DNA of 64,000 nt, from contig OW240915.1 of the NCBI GenBank assembly GCA_933207985.1, positions 274,896,325 to 274,960,324 of the forward strand. Direction: 5' to 3'. Below, one piece after another: positions 23,336 to 35,440 of this stretch. Source of the stretch: Pelobates cultripes (taxonomy: Eukaryota; Chordata; Amphibia; Anura; Pelobatidae). Both the position numbers and the translations under genes were made by a program. The stretch's first letter is position 1. Every line of letters starts with the position of its first letter. The notes under the pieces were generated by a model, which was not told the origin of the DNA, ran no database searches, and saw only the letters and a list, made by a program, of their open reading frames with translations.

Positions 23336-23344
23336 TCTTATATG

Positions 23345-24690
23345 TATTATTATTATCGGCATTTATATAGCGCCATCATATTCCATAGCACTTTACAATA
23401 TTAGAGGTGGGATTTAACAATAAATGAGACAATTACACAAACTTATAGGAATTATAGGTTAAGTTGGGGTATAAAACATGATAGGACAGGAGATAATATT
23501 AAAATAAGGTGGGAGTGAAGCAGAGCTGGAGGAGAGAGTAGATTGCTGCCCTTTAGGAGAGAACAAGAGACAGGTATGTGAGGTAGAGGTTACTCTGGGA
23601 GGCCATAAGCCTTTACAAAGAGATGTGTTTTAAGGCACTTCTTAAATGATTGAAGACTAGGGGAGAGTCTGATGGTGGTAGGCAGACTATTCTAAAGGAA
23701 AGGAGCCGCGAGAAGTCCTGCAAGCGTGAGTTGGCCGTGAGCAGTGGATAAGAGAAGGTCATGGGAAGTGCGGAGAGGCCAAGAAGGGGCATACCTATGG
23801 ATCAGAGAAGAGATGTAAGATGGGCTAGAATTGTTCAGTGCTTTATAGGTATGGATTGGTACTTTAAACTGATTTTTATTGGATATTGAAGTTATTTGAG
23901 AGGAAACTCAGTCTGGCCGCAGCATTCGTTACAGACTATAGAGGGGCAGTACAACTTCTGGAAAGACCAATTAGGATAGAGTTACAATAATAAATGTGAG
24001 AGATTACTAGAGCATGAACAAGCTCATTAGTAGTGTCTTGCATAAGAAAGGGGTGGATGGGAGCAATGTTTTTATGGTGGAATCAGCAGGATTTGGTAAT
24101 AGACTGGATGTGAGGCTCAAAGGTAAGGCCAGAATCACATATAACACCAAGACAGTGTGCTTGCAATAACGGGCTGATAAGGGTACCACCAACTTGAAGG
24201 GAGAGCGAAAGAGGAGGATCAGTATTAGGAAGAGGAAAGACAAAAAGTTCAGTTTTAGAGAGTTTGAGTTTCAGAAAGTTGGAGGACATCCAATCAGAGA
24301 TGGAAGCAAGGCAAGCAGTACCACTTTGCAGGATGGCAGGGGAGAGATCCTGAGAGGAGAGAAATATCTGGGTGTTGTTGGCATACAGGTGGTAGTGGAA
24401 ACCAAATGAGGTAATACGTTTTCCAATAGATTCAGTATAAAGAGAAAATAGAAGGGAACCAAGAACAGAGCCTTAGGGGACTCCATCCGAGACTGGATGA
24501 AGGGCGGAAGTATCATTAGAAAAGAGGACACTAAATAAGCATTGGGAGAGAGAGGAGAAAAACCACATGAGGACAGTGTCACAGAGACTGAGTGTTTCAA
24601 GAGTTTCGAGATGGAGAACATGATCACCAGTGTCAAAGGATATCAGGATATCCCTATTAATTCGCCTGAAAAATCTTGTTGGTGTTTTTT
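23345..24690 (-). mobile_element. L2-like LINE, 3' part, second copy
   Basis: The 3' tail is clear: read on the minus strand it ends with GGCGCTATATAAATGCC and a TAA-type microsatellite (23345-23400), typical of L2. The reverse transcriptase part reads [14 protein letters not shown] (rc 24367-24409) and [16 protein letters not shown] (rc 24226-24285), then [26 protein letters not shown] (to rc 24083). The active-site box YADD is YANN here, so it could not polymerise. Several frame changes split it. It is 5' truncated near 24690, and it is a different subfamily from the copies at 19.4 and 58.5 kb. Confidence 0.8.
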
Positions 24691-24954
24691 TTTTTCAGTT
24701 CATTCAAATTGGATTGCTCAGCAAATTAAAAAAAAAATAGTAAAAAAGGCATAGTGGATTCAATATGACTTCTGTCTTAGTATGAGAGAGGTATATGCCG
24801 CCACCCACCATGCTACGGCTAGTTTTCAATTAAAGCTACTGGCTGCTCATTGTCTATTAGATATGACCCCACCCATTTCCATTATACCTCTCTCATTTTT
24901 AATTTAATTCTCTGGGGGAATCTGACACATCCTTCTCAGCCCCCACCATTGACC

Positions 24955-25870
24955 ATTGGGGATTAAGCCGGTGGAGTCTTTCTAAATATAAATGTGGGGG
25001 GACACCCCAGTGTTCCCCATAGCTCCCACCCATGAGTGGTGATGTGGGCAATCAATATAATAAACATGGAGGACCTAGTGTCACCCCAGCTCCTACCCAT
25101 GAGCAGAGGGTGGGTGCTATTAAGTAATGCATGGGAGGCATTGTTTATCCCCCAACCCACACCTATGGACAGTGGGTGCAAGCTACTAAGATAGTAAAAA
25201 GTGGGACATATTTCCCCCCAGCCACCATGCAGTGGATGGAGGCTCTTTAAAAATACAGAAGAGGGATGGCATGCCTCTGTGTATTCCCATTCCCCACCAC
25301 CCATAGACTTTCATGTGATCCCTGGCAGATTTCAATGTGGGAAAAGCTTTTATAAAGCTTTGGAATCTCAGTAGGGTGCTCTGATTGTAAAAAAAAAAAA
25401 AACAGAAGTGTATATTTAATGGCACTTATTATTAATATATGTAAGAAAAAAATTAACAATCAGCAGCTGTGGCACTCTGTGGGAAATCCCAAAAATATCC
25501 CACCTACAAACATCAAAAACCAAATACTGCAATGCTAAAGTGATGGACCACCACCACAAAAAACATCAAAGTGCGAGTGCAGCGCTTAAAATATCTAGTT
25601 CACACTTACCCATCTATGGATATGGGTTAATTAGTTCTCATTAACAACCTATCTTCTATAGTTATCATATAGCCCCCACCCATTGCCCATAGGTGGGTAT
25701 GATGTAGATGGTAGGTCCCTTCATTAATTTTATTAATAGCTCCCACCAGTAGCCAATGTGTGGGGTGTGCAATAAGTTGGGGTGTATAACAAAATTCCCC
25801 ATTTGTTATATTAATAGTCCCCAACCACCGCTAATAGGTGGGGGCTAGGGAGACAATCGTTCCCCCTTAT
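24955..25870. repeat. Degenerate tandem repeat with CCCACCCATGAGC hairpin units
   Basis: Units of about 65-70 bp carry CCCACCCATGAG...GGTGGG with AT-rich spacers, at 24955-25310 and again at 25670-25860. They are diverged relatives of the cleaner array at 40780-41168. All frames in the region are translations of the repeat. Confidence 0.65.
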
Positions 25871-28500
25871 TTGTTGCAAGATCCTTTTATCAAAATATAT
25901 AAAAGATAATGTACAAGTAAAAGATAAAATATACTTCAGCTTACAAACAGTAAAGCTGTTGATTTTAAAGGTTAAACTGCTTAGTTGTAAAATAAAAATG
26001 AAGATAGATTGCTTTCAATTGACTTATCAAACTAATTTTCAACAACTGAAAACTTATTGTTAGTATGTTTAGATTATTTGTGTTTAGTCATTTTAAAAAA
26101 TGCATTGTGATCTTTTTTACTTTCTAACTTGTTCTATTGACTACAAGGTCAGACTTAATGCAAAACATCGGAAACTATGCAAAATATTTTATTTTTGCAG
26201 TTTTTTTTATTATAATAATAATTAATAATAATTTAAAGGAAATGGAAATCTCAATAGCCCAGTAATACTAATTTCCATTCACCCCACGAGGCATGGGGTA
26301 GATAAAGCAGTAATTGTGAGTTGTCTGGTCCTCACATTGTTATTATTACCCTCCACCAAATCGAACACGTATAGTGGTCTACAAGGGTCAACTCATTGTA
26401 TCCGAGAGGTACATGTTGTTTTTAAGTATGCCAATCAGATTTAAAATGTTACGTGCGTGGGATAGGTGTGTCTGTGCATTTACAGTGAAGGTAAGGTTGT
26501 GTTGGGATGCATGTGGGAAAATACTGAATTCTAATCCGTATTTTAATGTCATTGCTAGTTACAAGGGCAAGTACACATGATTGTTATTGTTATCTCTTTT
26601 ATGGCCCTAAAGCATCAGTAACTTGATAACAGAAAATTCCACCTCTGTTAAAAACTGGCTTAGTCCTGTTTGGTTAGTGTTCACATATTAATGATCTAAT
26701 TCATTCATTGCTCTTTGTTCTGCATTCTAAATTTGAGATAGACCCTTCCTATCTTGAAATGACACACCTTTCTATTCTTTACGTGTAAAGATACACAGTG
26801 TGCCCATCCTACTCAGATGACTGTTTCTCCTATGGTACCACTCCTATGTTTACCTCTTCAGTTAGTTTAAAGTTAATATCCTTCCCCTCCCTCTCCCCTT
26901 TTTAGTCTATTTTCTGGTGTACTTATTGGAAATGTATGTGCTCTTTAGATATCTTTGGGATTAATATTTTTTTTAAGCTAGTATTTTCAATGTCCGAAAA
27001 TATTATTTTATAACTCAATAGTGTTACTTAGTTTGATGATGATAAGGTAACTATTAATGAAAGAAACAGCAACTATTAGCAATAAAAATGTTATCACAAA
27101 TCTAGGATCTATCTATCTGTCTATCTTTTAGTCTGTCTGTCTTTTTTTAATTTAACTATATTAGCATATATTGAAACAAGCCATTGTAAGCGTTTGGAAA
27201 AAAAGGAAACCTACCTAATTAAAGATAAATAATATTATGTTGCCATCTAGTGGTCTATCTATGATTTGCTCATATTTTGGACACATTTCTAAAAGCATTG
27301 TTGAAAAGGAACAGTCACTTCCGAGGGTTCTACTATTAAATTTACTTATCCTTGTGCAACAAATATTAATTTGTGACTTGTAAAAAATGAAAATAAATCT
27401 AGAAAAGTTGGTACCTCTATCCATGTCAGTCATTTTATCAGGTTTGTCATTTGTCATGAGATGAAACAATGATTCTATTTCTTCTCTTCAATTGCAATGT
27501 TTGTCATGGCTTTGGCTTGTCTGTACTGGATTCTGATTCAACTTGCTACATATTTAATATAAATTTAAAAGAAAACAGAGTATTTCATGAAAAAAAAAAC
27601 CAACACAAGTTATAGGTGATTTTCAATGTTTTATTAAATGGTATAGATAATGGAAAACTGAAAATCACCCTTTAAACATTGGAACAAGACTACTGTTTTA
27701 ATCTAGGATTTTACAAGCTTTTATCCCTACATTTAAAGCCACTCGCCTTCCACAGAGGATTCATAGTGTACAAATGTGTCTTGTTCATGTATTAATGTTT
27801 TATACATTTTGGCGCAAAGTCCAAAAACCTACTGGGTGTAATTCCTGGTGAGAGACTTACAAATAACAAGCTAGCTTACAGAAAACCAAATTTATGGGTA
27901 TAGTATAGGTTGACTTATTATGTATTATAATACAAACCAGTGAAAAATATCTCAGAAGTGACATATTTATTTGATAGGCTCAAGCAAGCAGGGTAAATTG
28001 GTAGGGAAAAGGGAGAAACAGCAGCTCATGTATTACAGCAGTGCACGCTGTTCACTGAGGGCAACCATGATACTAAAAGGTGGTATCATATGTGCCATAA
28101 TAGGACCTAAATAAACATCATACACACCATAAGGTTACTTGTGAGTGCTATGAAATGAACTGATTACTCCAACTGGTCTCTCCAATAAGGTGGACCTTTA
28201 TCACATATCTAAGAATGTTTCATGTAGTGCAATCTCATAAAAAAACGAATGCGACAGACTAATAAACTTGGATATGATGGAAACAATTTGTCTAAAAAAA
28301 TAGTTTGACAAATTTCAACCATGCAGTCATTTGGATTGCTCACATTTTGTCCATGCAAATTATATAGTTTTGCACAAAACTGTGCAAAAATTGGGGTAAG
28401 TTCCTTTTTTTGGATCTATGTTTATGAGAAACTTTGTAGTCCAAACAAATAAGTTCCTGTGTGTGAATCATTTGCCCTAACTGTGAATCACTGACTCATT
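25870..28500. other. No gene seen; AT-rich DNA
   Basis: Holds a CTAT/CTGT microsatellite at about 27108-27145 and an 11-bp perfect inverted repeat, GGTGATTTTCA / TGAAAATCACC, at 27617-27669 with a loop of about 30 bp. The frame at 27215-27469 has no motif. Confidence 0.55.
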
Positions 28501-29515
28501 TTAGTAACAAGAAACAAGCCACCCCACACTCTAGTTCCACCTAACGATCCAGCCACTCTCCCAGATGGCGCTCCACACGAATGGACACCACAAATCCATC
28601 CCAGTACTAAGAAGAACAGAAAAACGGGCAGCACTTCATGATGCAAATGGTCACAGTGTTTATCAGAGTTTAAGTAACCTCCTTAGTGCAATGTGTCAGC
28701 CTACATTTGCAATATGGGTGTGTTTTTTTTTTTTTTTTTTAAAGGGACACTATGAATAGCATTACTACAAGCTCTAATTTTAGTGATTATGTTGTCTTGA
28801 GTTCCCTGGTTTAATGTCAAACCATCAAGAAGTGGCTGACATAAGCTGGTGCTCTTCCAAGGTGTCTTGAGGTTGCCCCTTCTTGACTGCATTGATAATG
28901 TGAAAGTGTTCCACGTGATCAATGCATCTGAGAAAGGAGTGGAATCTGGGTGCCTGGAAAAGTTATTTGAAAAACCAGAGCCAGGACAAACAATGTCAAG
29001 TTCTCAGCAGATCATCAACATCTTAGGATAAAATAAATTGTAATCACTAGTGTGGAAGTGTTTACATTATCCGCCTAGTTAAGTAGGGGAAAGGCCAACA
29101 GGGAAAGCACAACTTGTGTCAAACCAGTGCCCAGAGATTCTAGGCCAGGAGTATGAAACCTTCAATGCTTCAGATGTTGTGGACTACATCTATTCTGATG
29201 CTTTGCAGCATTATGACTGTAAGAGCATTATGGGAGATATAGTCCACAACATGTGAGTGCTAAAGAGGTTGCCTACCTCTGCTCTAGGCAATATAGCCAG
29301 TATAGTGAGCTGTACATATCATGTTGATGACGATGGCCCTCTATCAAAGGAACAAAACCACCACTCTCCTTATCAAGACACAGTAGCGGATCACCTGGCT
29401 CCCCGACTGGGTACCTCCACCAAAGGACTACTTCCTAGCTGGAACAGGGGACAAGCTGCAGCACTTCTTGCCCTCAGTCGCCGTAGCTTGACTGGGGCCC
29501 TGGAACCGCCACCTC
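28500..29515. other. No gene seen; one T2-like end
   Basis: TTTAAAGGGACACTAT after a T run at 28720-28755 matches the TTAA plus AAGGGACACTATAG end of T2 MITEs, but no second end was found. ATTATGGGAGATATAGTCCACAAC (29227) is a common dispersed-repeat phrase. Short frames are not supported. Confidence 0.45.
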
Positions 29516-29639
29516 CTTCCTGGATCTGAAGGGAAAAATTAGCTGACACCTCGAGGCACTGGATGACACTCAGTCCTGGGAACTCTGGAACCGAATGGAG
29601 AATTAGCTCTAGTCCTTACAAGGACTTTCCCCATTTAAT

Positions 29640-30360
29640 CTCCTGCAATCTTCTTTCCCTCCAATATCTGGATGACACACAGTTTTGGAGTGTAAGCAGG
29701 AATCTCAAGTTTAATGGGACACACTGGCCTTTTATACATTTTTCCAGGCAAGAGGAATACCCCCTGGATTTGATGGGGCACAGGAACTCAAAGGACATAA
29801 ACCAATCAGAACAAACATATAGTCTGTGACACACCCATGTAGAGGCAAATAAAAAACTCACAGGCACTTTTTTTTTTTTTTCAACAAACTTTGTTTATCA
29901 TGTTGAGATTGCTGGTCCTGCTCCGGAGCACCCTTGACTGCTGGGAATGAGTGCGGTTCCTGCCATCAACGCCCATGTACAGCACACAATCCCTTCCCTC
30001 TGCTTAGGAGATAATTGAATAAAGTCCTGTAAGTAACTCAATTATCTCCAGGCAGAAAAACCCAATTTTCACAAAGTTCTGAAGTACCCCAAAATACAAC
30101 ATATCCACTGATAGCCCCGATCTGGGTGAACAACATATCCAAAAATCACCTAGATCGGTTCAGGGGTTCAGGAATTTCCTGGAAGTCATAGTTTTGACCG
30201 ACCCTAAGCATGGCCTAAAACAGTTTAGTGAAATCAGTGCTAACAGTCGGTCAAGTTTGGTAGTCTTTTACAGGTTTGCCTGCAGGGCCCATCGTCTGTG
30301 GGCAGAAGGCTGGCAAGCTGGCTCCTCCAGGAGCTCGTGGCAAACTCATTTGAAAAGGGG
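29640..30360 (-). repeat. Putative LTR-like dispersed repeat (family A), copy 2
   Basis: It shares a colinear series of blocks with 5675-6320 and 34850-35440, including GATGACACACAGTTTTGG, ACTCAATTATCTCC, GATCTGGGTGAACAAC, GGTTCAGGAATTTCCTGG and AAGGCTGGCAA. The final part is the reverse complement of the 44.8-kb copy (GAACTGTTTTGGGC, GGTCGGTCA), so this copy is on the minus strand. Confidence 0.55.
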
Positions 30361-30419
30361 AGTTTGTCACAGACAACTATGCCACTTTTTTCAAAAATGT
30401 GGGTTTTTTTTGGTATAAA

Positions 30420-30743
30420 GTAGACACAATATTGCAGAGCATTACACAGCAGCACAATTCCAGGTCAGTACAGTTGTTGTAGGTAATATACATGCAGAAA
30501 CATAGGTAGGGGAAATAAAGAAACAGGGTGGGGTGCCACATGACAACTCAGACATTGTATCAAAGTAGGTGTTACCAAGTACATTTCATATGAGATGAAA
30601 AAAGACTTTTGGTGTCTCCACGTCAATAGATCATATTGGCTGGGTATAGAGCATCAATACTTAAGATTGGAGTAACATGGGTATCAACTTTCCAGTGCAG
30701 TACCTGTTTCTCTCTGTGCATGGAATTGAAATTGCTTAAATGG
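30420..30743. other. No gene seen
   Basis: Short unassigned stretch between the family A copy and the hAT insertion. Confidence 0.5.
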
Positions 30744-31185
30744 TTGCTATATAGTGATGTCCCGAATGGTTCGCTGGCGAATAGTTCCTGGCGAACATCG
30801 CTTGTTCGCGTTCGCCACGGGTGGCGAACATATGCGCTGTTCGGTCAGCCCCCTATTCGTCATCATTGAGTAAACTTTGACCCTGTACCTCACAGTCAGC
30901 AGACACATTCCAGCCAATCAGCAGCAGACCCCACCTCCCAGACCCTCCCACCTCCTGCACAGCAACCATTTTACATTCATTGTGAAGCTGCATTCTTAGT
31001 GAGAGGAGGGACAGTGTAGCTGCTGTTGATTTGATAGGGAAATTGATAGCTAGGCTAGTGTATTCAGTGTCCACTACAGTCCTGAAGGACTTATCTGATC
31101 TCTGCTGTAAGGACAGCACCCCAAAAAGCCCATTTTAGGGCTAGAACATCAGTCTGCTTTTTCTTTTCTGTGTAATGTAATTGCA

Positions 31186-31960
31186 GTTGCCTGCCTGCCA
31201 GCCTGTGTGTCACTCACTCACTCACTGGTGTCACAATAGCTTGCATTTAAAAAAAAACAAAAAACTTTTTTGATTGTAATATAATAGCAGTCAGTTTCCT
31301 TCACGAGTGTGCGTTTCAGGGCCTGCCCAGTGCCACCACTCACTCACTGGTGTCCCAATAGCTTGCATTTAAAAAAAACCCCAAAAAAGTTTTTGACTGT
31401 AATATAATAGCAGTCAGTTTCCTTCACGAGTGTGCGTTTCAGGGCTACCCAGTGCCACCACTCTCTCACTGGTGTCACAATAGCTTGCATTTAAAAAAAA
31501 ACAAAACTTTTTTGACTGTAATATAATAGCAGTCAGTTTCCTTCACGAGTGTGCGTTTCAGGGCCTGCCCAGTGCCACCACTCACTCACTGGTGTCCCAA
31601 TAGCTTGCATTTAAAAAAAACTAATATTTTTTGACTGTAATATAATGGCAGTCAGTTTCCTTCACGAGTGTGCGTTTCAGGGCCTGCCCAGTGCCACCAC
31701 TCTCTCACTGGTGTCCCAATAGCTTGCATTTAAAAAAGCATAACTTTTTGGACTGTAATATAATAGCAGTCAGTTTCCTTCACACGTGTGCGTTTCAGGG
31801 CCTGCCAGGGCACAGTATCACACCAGTGCAACACAGTAGTGTACATTTAAAAAAAAAATACAATTTTGCCTGTAATAGATTGAATAGCAGTTAGTTGTCT
31901 GCAAGCGTGTGTGTCATGCCTACAGTGTCTACTCTGCCAACTTCTGCCACTGCACAGTGC
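31186..31960 (+). repeat. Leader tandem repeat of about 123 bp in hAT element 1
   Basis: About six head-to-tail units contain GTCACAATAGCTTGCATTT, an A run, GACTGTAATATAATAGCAGT and TTTCCTTCACGAGTGTGCG. The reverse complement of the same unit forms the arrays in element 2 at 47530-47870 and 49140-50390. Confidence 0.9.
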
Positions 31961-32020
31961 CACTCATATCTGTTGTCACAGTAGCTTGCATGCATAGTAC
32001 CACTAATCGAAAAAAAAAAT

Positions 32021-32195
32021 GACAGGCAGAGGCAGGCCTTCATGGTCGTGGTGCTGTGATTCCCTTTGGCCCTAGAATAATGCCCAGTGTTCAGAGGCCA
32101 CGTACCCTGAACTCGAAAAGTTCTGAGGACATAGTTGACTGGCTAACACAGGACACCCAATCTTCTACAGCTTCCGCTCAGAACCTTGATGCACC
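32021..32195 (+). pseudogene. hAT transposase N-terminal fragment
   Basis: ATG at 32021 opens MTGRGRP and, after a 15-odd-base deletion relative to element 2, continues through codons matching IPFGPRIMP, FQRPRTLN, SEDIVDWLTQDTQSSTASAQNL. It is closely similar to the first 63 residues of the open frame at 48100-49116 minus. The match ends abruptly at 32195, where a family B piece starts. With the frame shifted by the deletion and the rest missing, it cannot make a functional protein. Confidence 0.85.
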
Positions 32196-32428
32196 TTGGC
32201 TTTTCCCTGGTTATTCTGAATTCTGGTTTCCATGACTTGGCTTGTGTAAACGGTATTGTGTATTTTCTGGCTTCCTTGACCTCGGCTTTCCCTTTGGCCA
32301 TTCTCTGTCTCTAGCGTATTAGTCCGGCCATTCTAAGGTCCGGTTTACGCTCTGTCCTTTTATTTTCCTTTTCTTGCCTATGTATATGTTTACATAGTTT
32401 CTGCGTGCTGGACCACACTAGTAGTCGT
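32196..32428 (+). mobile_element. Family B LTR-like fragment inside hAT element 1
   Basis: The fragment starts TTGGCTTTTCCCTGG and ends TAGTAGTCGTGACA. It shares TCCGGCCATTCTAAGG and TTCTGCGTGCTGGAC with 11300-11820. It sits exactly at the break in the transposase fragment, so its insertion or the associated deletion removed the middle of the gene. Confidence 0.6.
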
Positions 32429-32790
32429 GACATTGGGATTAAACTGATAAGAATAGTACTACTTAACACACCACTCCTATCTGGTGGCACATTAGATTGC
32501 ATGCGCAGTGCCCCAAATTTGAAGAAGGAGGACCGACCAAGCATCTTTTTCCATCTCCCGGTTCCTAAAATCGCCATATGTCCCCTGATAGGGGACGTAA
32601 CAGGGATTAAACTGATAAGAATAGTACTACTTAACACACCACTCCTATCTGGTGGCACATTAGATTGCACGCGCAGTGCCCCAAATTTGAAGAAGGAGGA
32701 CCGACCAAGCATCTTTTTCCATCTCCCGGTTCCTAAAATCGATGCCATATACACGTCCCCTGATAGGGGACGTAACAGGGATTAAACTGA
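32429..32790. repeat. Internal 170-bp tandem repeat of hAT element 1
   Basis: Two nearly identical units start GGGATTAAACTGATAAG (32436 and 32605) and the start of a third lies at 32780. The reverse complement of this unit is amplified at 45943-47150 in element 2. Confidence 0.92.
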
Positions 32791-32829
32791 TAGGAATAGT
32801 ACTACTTAACACACCTTATAATAACGCAG

Positions 32830-33070
32830 AGAGAGGCAACGCAGAGAGAGGAGTCTGAAGAAGAGGAGTCAGAGGAGGAAGGTGGCTTTGAGGAGGTGGA
32901 AGACCAAACACAGCAGGCGTCCCAGGGGGCTTGTTGTCACCTTTTGGGGACCCTTGGTGTTGTACGTGGCTGGGTGGAGGAAGAGACCTTCAATGACATC
33001 AGTGAGGACAAGGAACGGGACATGGCTAGCTTGGTATCCAACCTTGTGCAAATGGGGAGTTTGCGGTTGT
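32830..33070 (+). pseudogene. hAT transposase middle fragment
   Basis: One frame (about 32850-33064) reads through an acidic run, then GGFEEVEDQTQQA, GVVRGWVEEETFNDISED and ERDMASLVSNLVQMGS. This composition fits the acidic linker and helical region of large vertebrate hAT transposases. It continues into TTTGCGGTTG repeats with no domain. Both sides are truncated. The assignment depends mainly on position inside a hAT element; sequence recognition alone is moderate. Confidence 0.55.
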
Positions 33071-33139
33071 GCAAATGGACTGTTTGCGGTTGTTTGCGGT
33101 GCGTTAAACGGGGAGTTTGGTCTGTCACTGTGAAGCGGG

Positions 33140-33445
33140 CATAACCCTTACACTACCTGATCGATACAACATCATACCTGATGTTTTAAAGCACGTTATT
33201 CCAAACAATTTAGGAATGTTAGGTGATTTATGCCCTTTATGGATTAAAACCAGACTCTGTATCAACTATGTAATTTTCCATGGGAGTTTTGCCATGGATC
33301 CCCCTCCGGCATGCCACAGTCCAGGTGTTAGTCCCCTTGAAACAACTTTTCCATCACTATTGTGGCCAAAAAGAGTCCCTGTGGGTTTTAAAACCCGCCT
33401 GCCTATTGAAGTGTATGGCAGTTCGCCCAGTTCGCGACATCACTA
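33140..33445 (+). repeat. 3' subterminal region and right inverted end of hAT element 1
   Basis: Closely matches, in the opposite direction, 44160-44453 of element 2: TTAGGTGATTTATGCCC, CCCTCCGGCATGCCACAG, CCATCACTATTGTGGCC. The 144-codon frame across it is non-coding element DNA. Confidence 0.9.
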
Positions 33446-33454
33446 TTGCTATAT

Positions 33455-34815
33455 TGTGTTAATTTTCCATTTTTGGGAAGGAGTAAGGACAGACATTTTT
33501 TCAGATGTAAATTTAGTCTGGAGTTTAGTAATAAGCTTCCTCTTCCAGTAAGTGCCTCTTCCAGCAAGGTTTTTGGCCAACATGCTTATATGTGCCTGGA
33601 ATTGCATGGTAGAATTTGCATCTACAAAAATTTTCCAAATTTCTATAATATTCAGAATTCCAGCAATACCACTTCCTCATTTTTACTGCAAAGAGGCTCA
33701 ACAATTGATACACTGTTTTATTTGGGTTAAAACATGTGTGAGAATTTCCATGCCAACATTACAACAAATTGGCTTTCAGAGGGGCATGGCGGTATTGAGT
33801 ATCTTTACTCTATACCTTCAAAGCTGTCATTTTAGCCAGCTATAAAGAAATAATTTTAGCCAGCTGGGATGGATATAGAGAGACAACTTACAACATAAAT
33901 TGAAACCCCCACACCTCTTTGTCCTAATGATTTTTCTGTCATCCCTGGAATTTTTATCTCCTGAGCTCTCCCTATGTACATGTGAAGAGAAAAAAATCAT
34001 GTTCTCTCCCAGTGTTTGCAGAACGATGCTATAACATCTTTTCCTACTCTTAAAAGGCATTGTAACTTGTTCACGCACATCATCTTTCATTCCTCCAACT
34101 TAAGAATGTTATCTCCAAACATGACCACATAACCTGGTCACATTCTATGTGGAATCCATCCCTTCAGCCTTCAAGGTGATGAACAGTTGATGGTCTTCTC
34201 CCATGGAACCTAAATCTTTGTCATTGTGTTATGATACTCTGAGTATACAAATAATGACTCTGCCCAGAGTTGCAGGCAGTCATTGGAGTTAGACTGTACA
34301 TGGATTGTAATGTTTGAATGGATTTTAACTTATACCTTTGCACATACTTTTATTTGCTTTTATTATTGTTTTGTGCTTCTGAATGCTGCTATATTAGCTG
34401 CTGGCTATTTGGATACCACTATTGATGTGGAGAAATGCTGTTTGCCTTCTGATACACTGTAAGTGCAACTTGTAAAATAAATTTGTTATACTTTTATACA
34501 ATCTGCACTCTCTCCTCTCTCCTTATATTTTGAGTTACTCAAGAAGATACCCCTATATCAAGATTTTCTGCAAATAAACAATTACCTTAATATTGAGGGA
34601 GATATGCCTGAATCTACTAATTTCTAGTGAGTTTTCTACCACCACACACCCCCTGCCTGTGCTTATTGTATTGCACTGTATTTGTGTTTTATCCCACCAG
34701 ATATACGGTGCTTGTGGTAGATTGTACCGACTACTGTACAGGTTATACTATTTACTATCACTTTTGGTGATTTAACACACAATTTTTCCTTTTGTATTTT
34801 TTCTCTGTATTACTT
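33455..34815. other. No gene seen
   Basis: Short overlapping frames without motifs. A stretch ending AAAATAAATTTGTTATAC (about 34470-34495) contains a poly(A)-signal-like AATAAA, but nothing upstream is recognisable as a gene. Confidence 0.5.
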
Positions 34816-34849
34816 GTATAATGTAGCGGAACCCTAGTGCAAACAGTAA

Positions 34850-35440
34850 CTTTCTCTCTGCTGGATCACCCAAGAGTAAAATCAGGAACAAGAAAATACC
34901 AAGCTGATATCCTACCTCCTCCCCAGCAACTGGACGACACACAGTTCTGGGAGTAAAACTGGTTTTATTACTGCCACACATGGCTTTTATACATTGCCCT
35001 TAGTATGGGGAGCTTTTCTTCCCAAGATCCTCTGGACCTGAGAAAAAACTATAACTCAATTATCTCTCAGGTACAGAAAAATCGACAATATTTTAAAACA
35101 TTCAAAATAAATTTTAATAACTTCAGAACCCAAAGTCACATCACCGAATAGCTTGGATCTGAGTGCACACTTTGACAAAATATCACTCAAATCCCTTTGG
35201 TGGTTTGGGAATGCCATTCAAATGAAGTTTTGACCAGTCGGCCACGAGGTAATGGCCCAAAACAGTTCCAGAAAAAACAAGGCAACGACTGGTCATCTTT
35301 CAGGGGTTCTCACACGAACACTGGTGAATCCATTCCCTGGCTGTTAGGGTACGAATGCTCCCCCTGTTCGGTAGTTTATGCCACTGCCCTCGTTTGGGAG
35401 ACAAAATGGCCGTAATTTGTTAATAAACGTGCATTCGGTT
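34850..35440 (-). repeat. Putative LTR-like dispersed repeat (family A), copy 3
   Basis: Shares GACGACACACAGTTCTGGG, TTTTATTACTGCCACA, AACTCAATTATCTCTC, GGATCTGAGTG and GGCCCAAAACAGTTCC in the same order as the copies at 5.7 and 29.6 kb. Confidence 0.55.

Larger units (their letters stand above)
30752..33445 (+). mobile_element. hAT-family element 1 (2.7 kb) with exact 8-bp target duplication
   Basis: TTGCTATA stands immediately before (30744-30751) and after (33446-33453) the element. It begins TAGTGATGTCCCGAA and ends TTCGCGACATCACTA, inverted ends shared with the larger element at 44160-50701. The order inside is GC-rich subterminal DNA, a run of about 123-bp tandem repeats, the start of the transposase, a piece of family B, two to three 170-bp repeats, a mid-transposase fragment and a 300-bp 3' subterminal region. 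No intact transposase remains, so any movement would have relied on an enzyme from elsewhere. Confidence 0.93.

Noticed and set aside
24963..25459. Overlapping minus-strand frames of 70-113 codons
   Set aside because: They are translations of the hairpin-unit satellite and lack any domain.
32311..32785. Long overlapping frames on both strands with repeated peptides
   Set aside because: They translate the 170-bp tandem repeat of hAT element 1. The internal peptide repetition mirrors the DNA repeat and no domain is present.
33117..33551. 144-codon plus-strand frame
   Set aside because: It covers the conserved non-coding end of the hAT family and runs past the element's end and target duplication.
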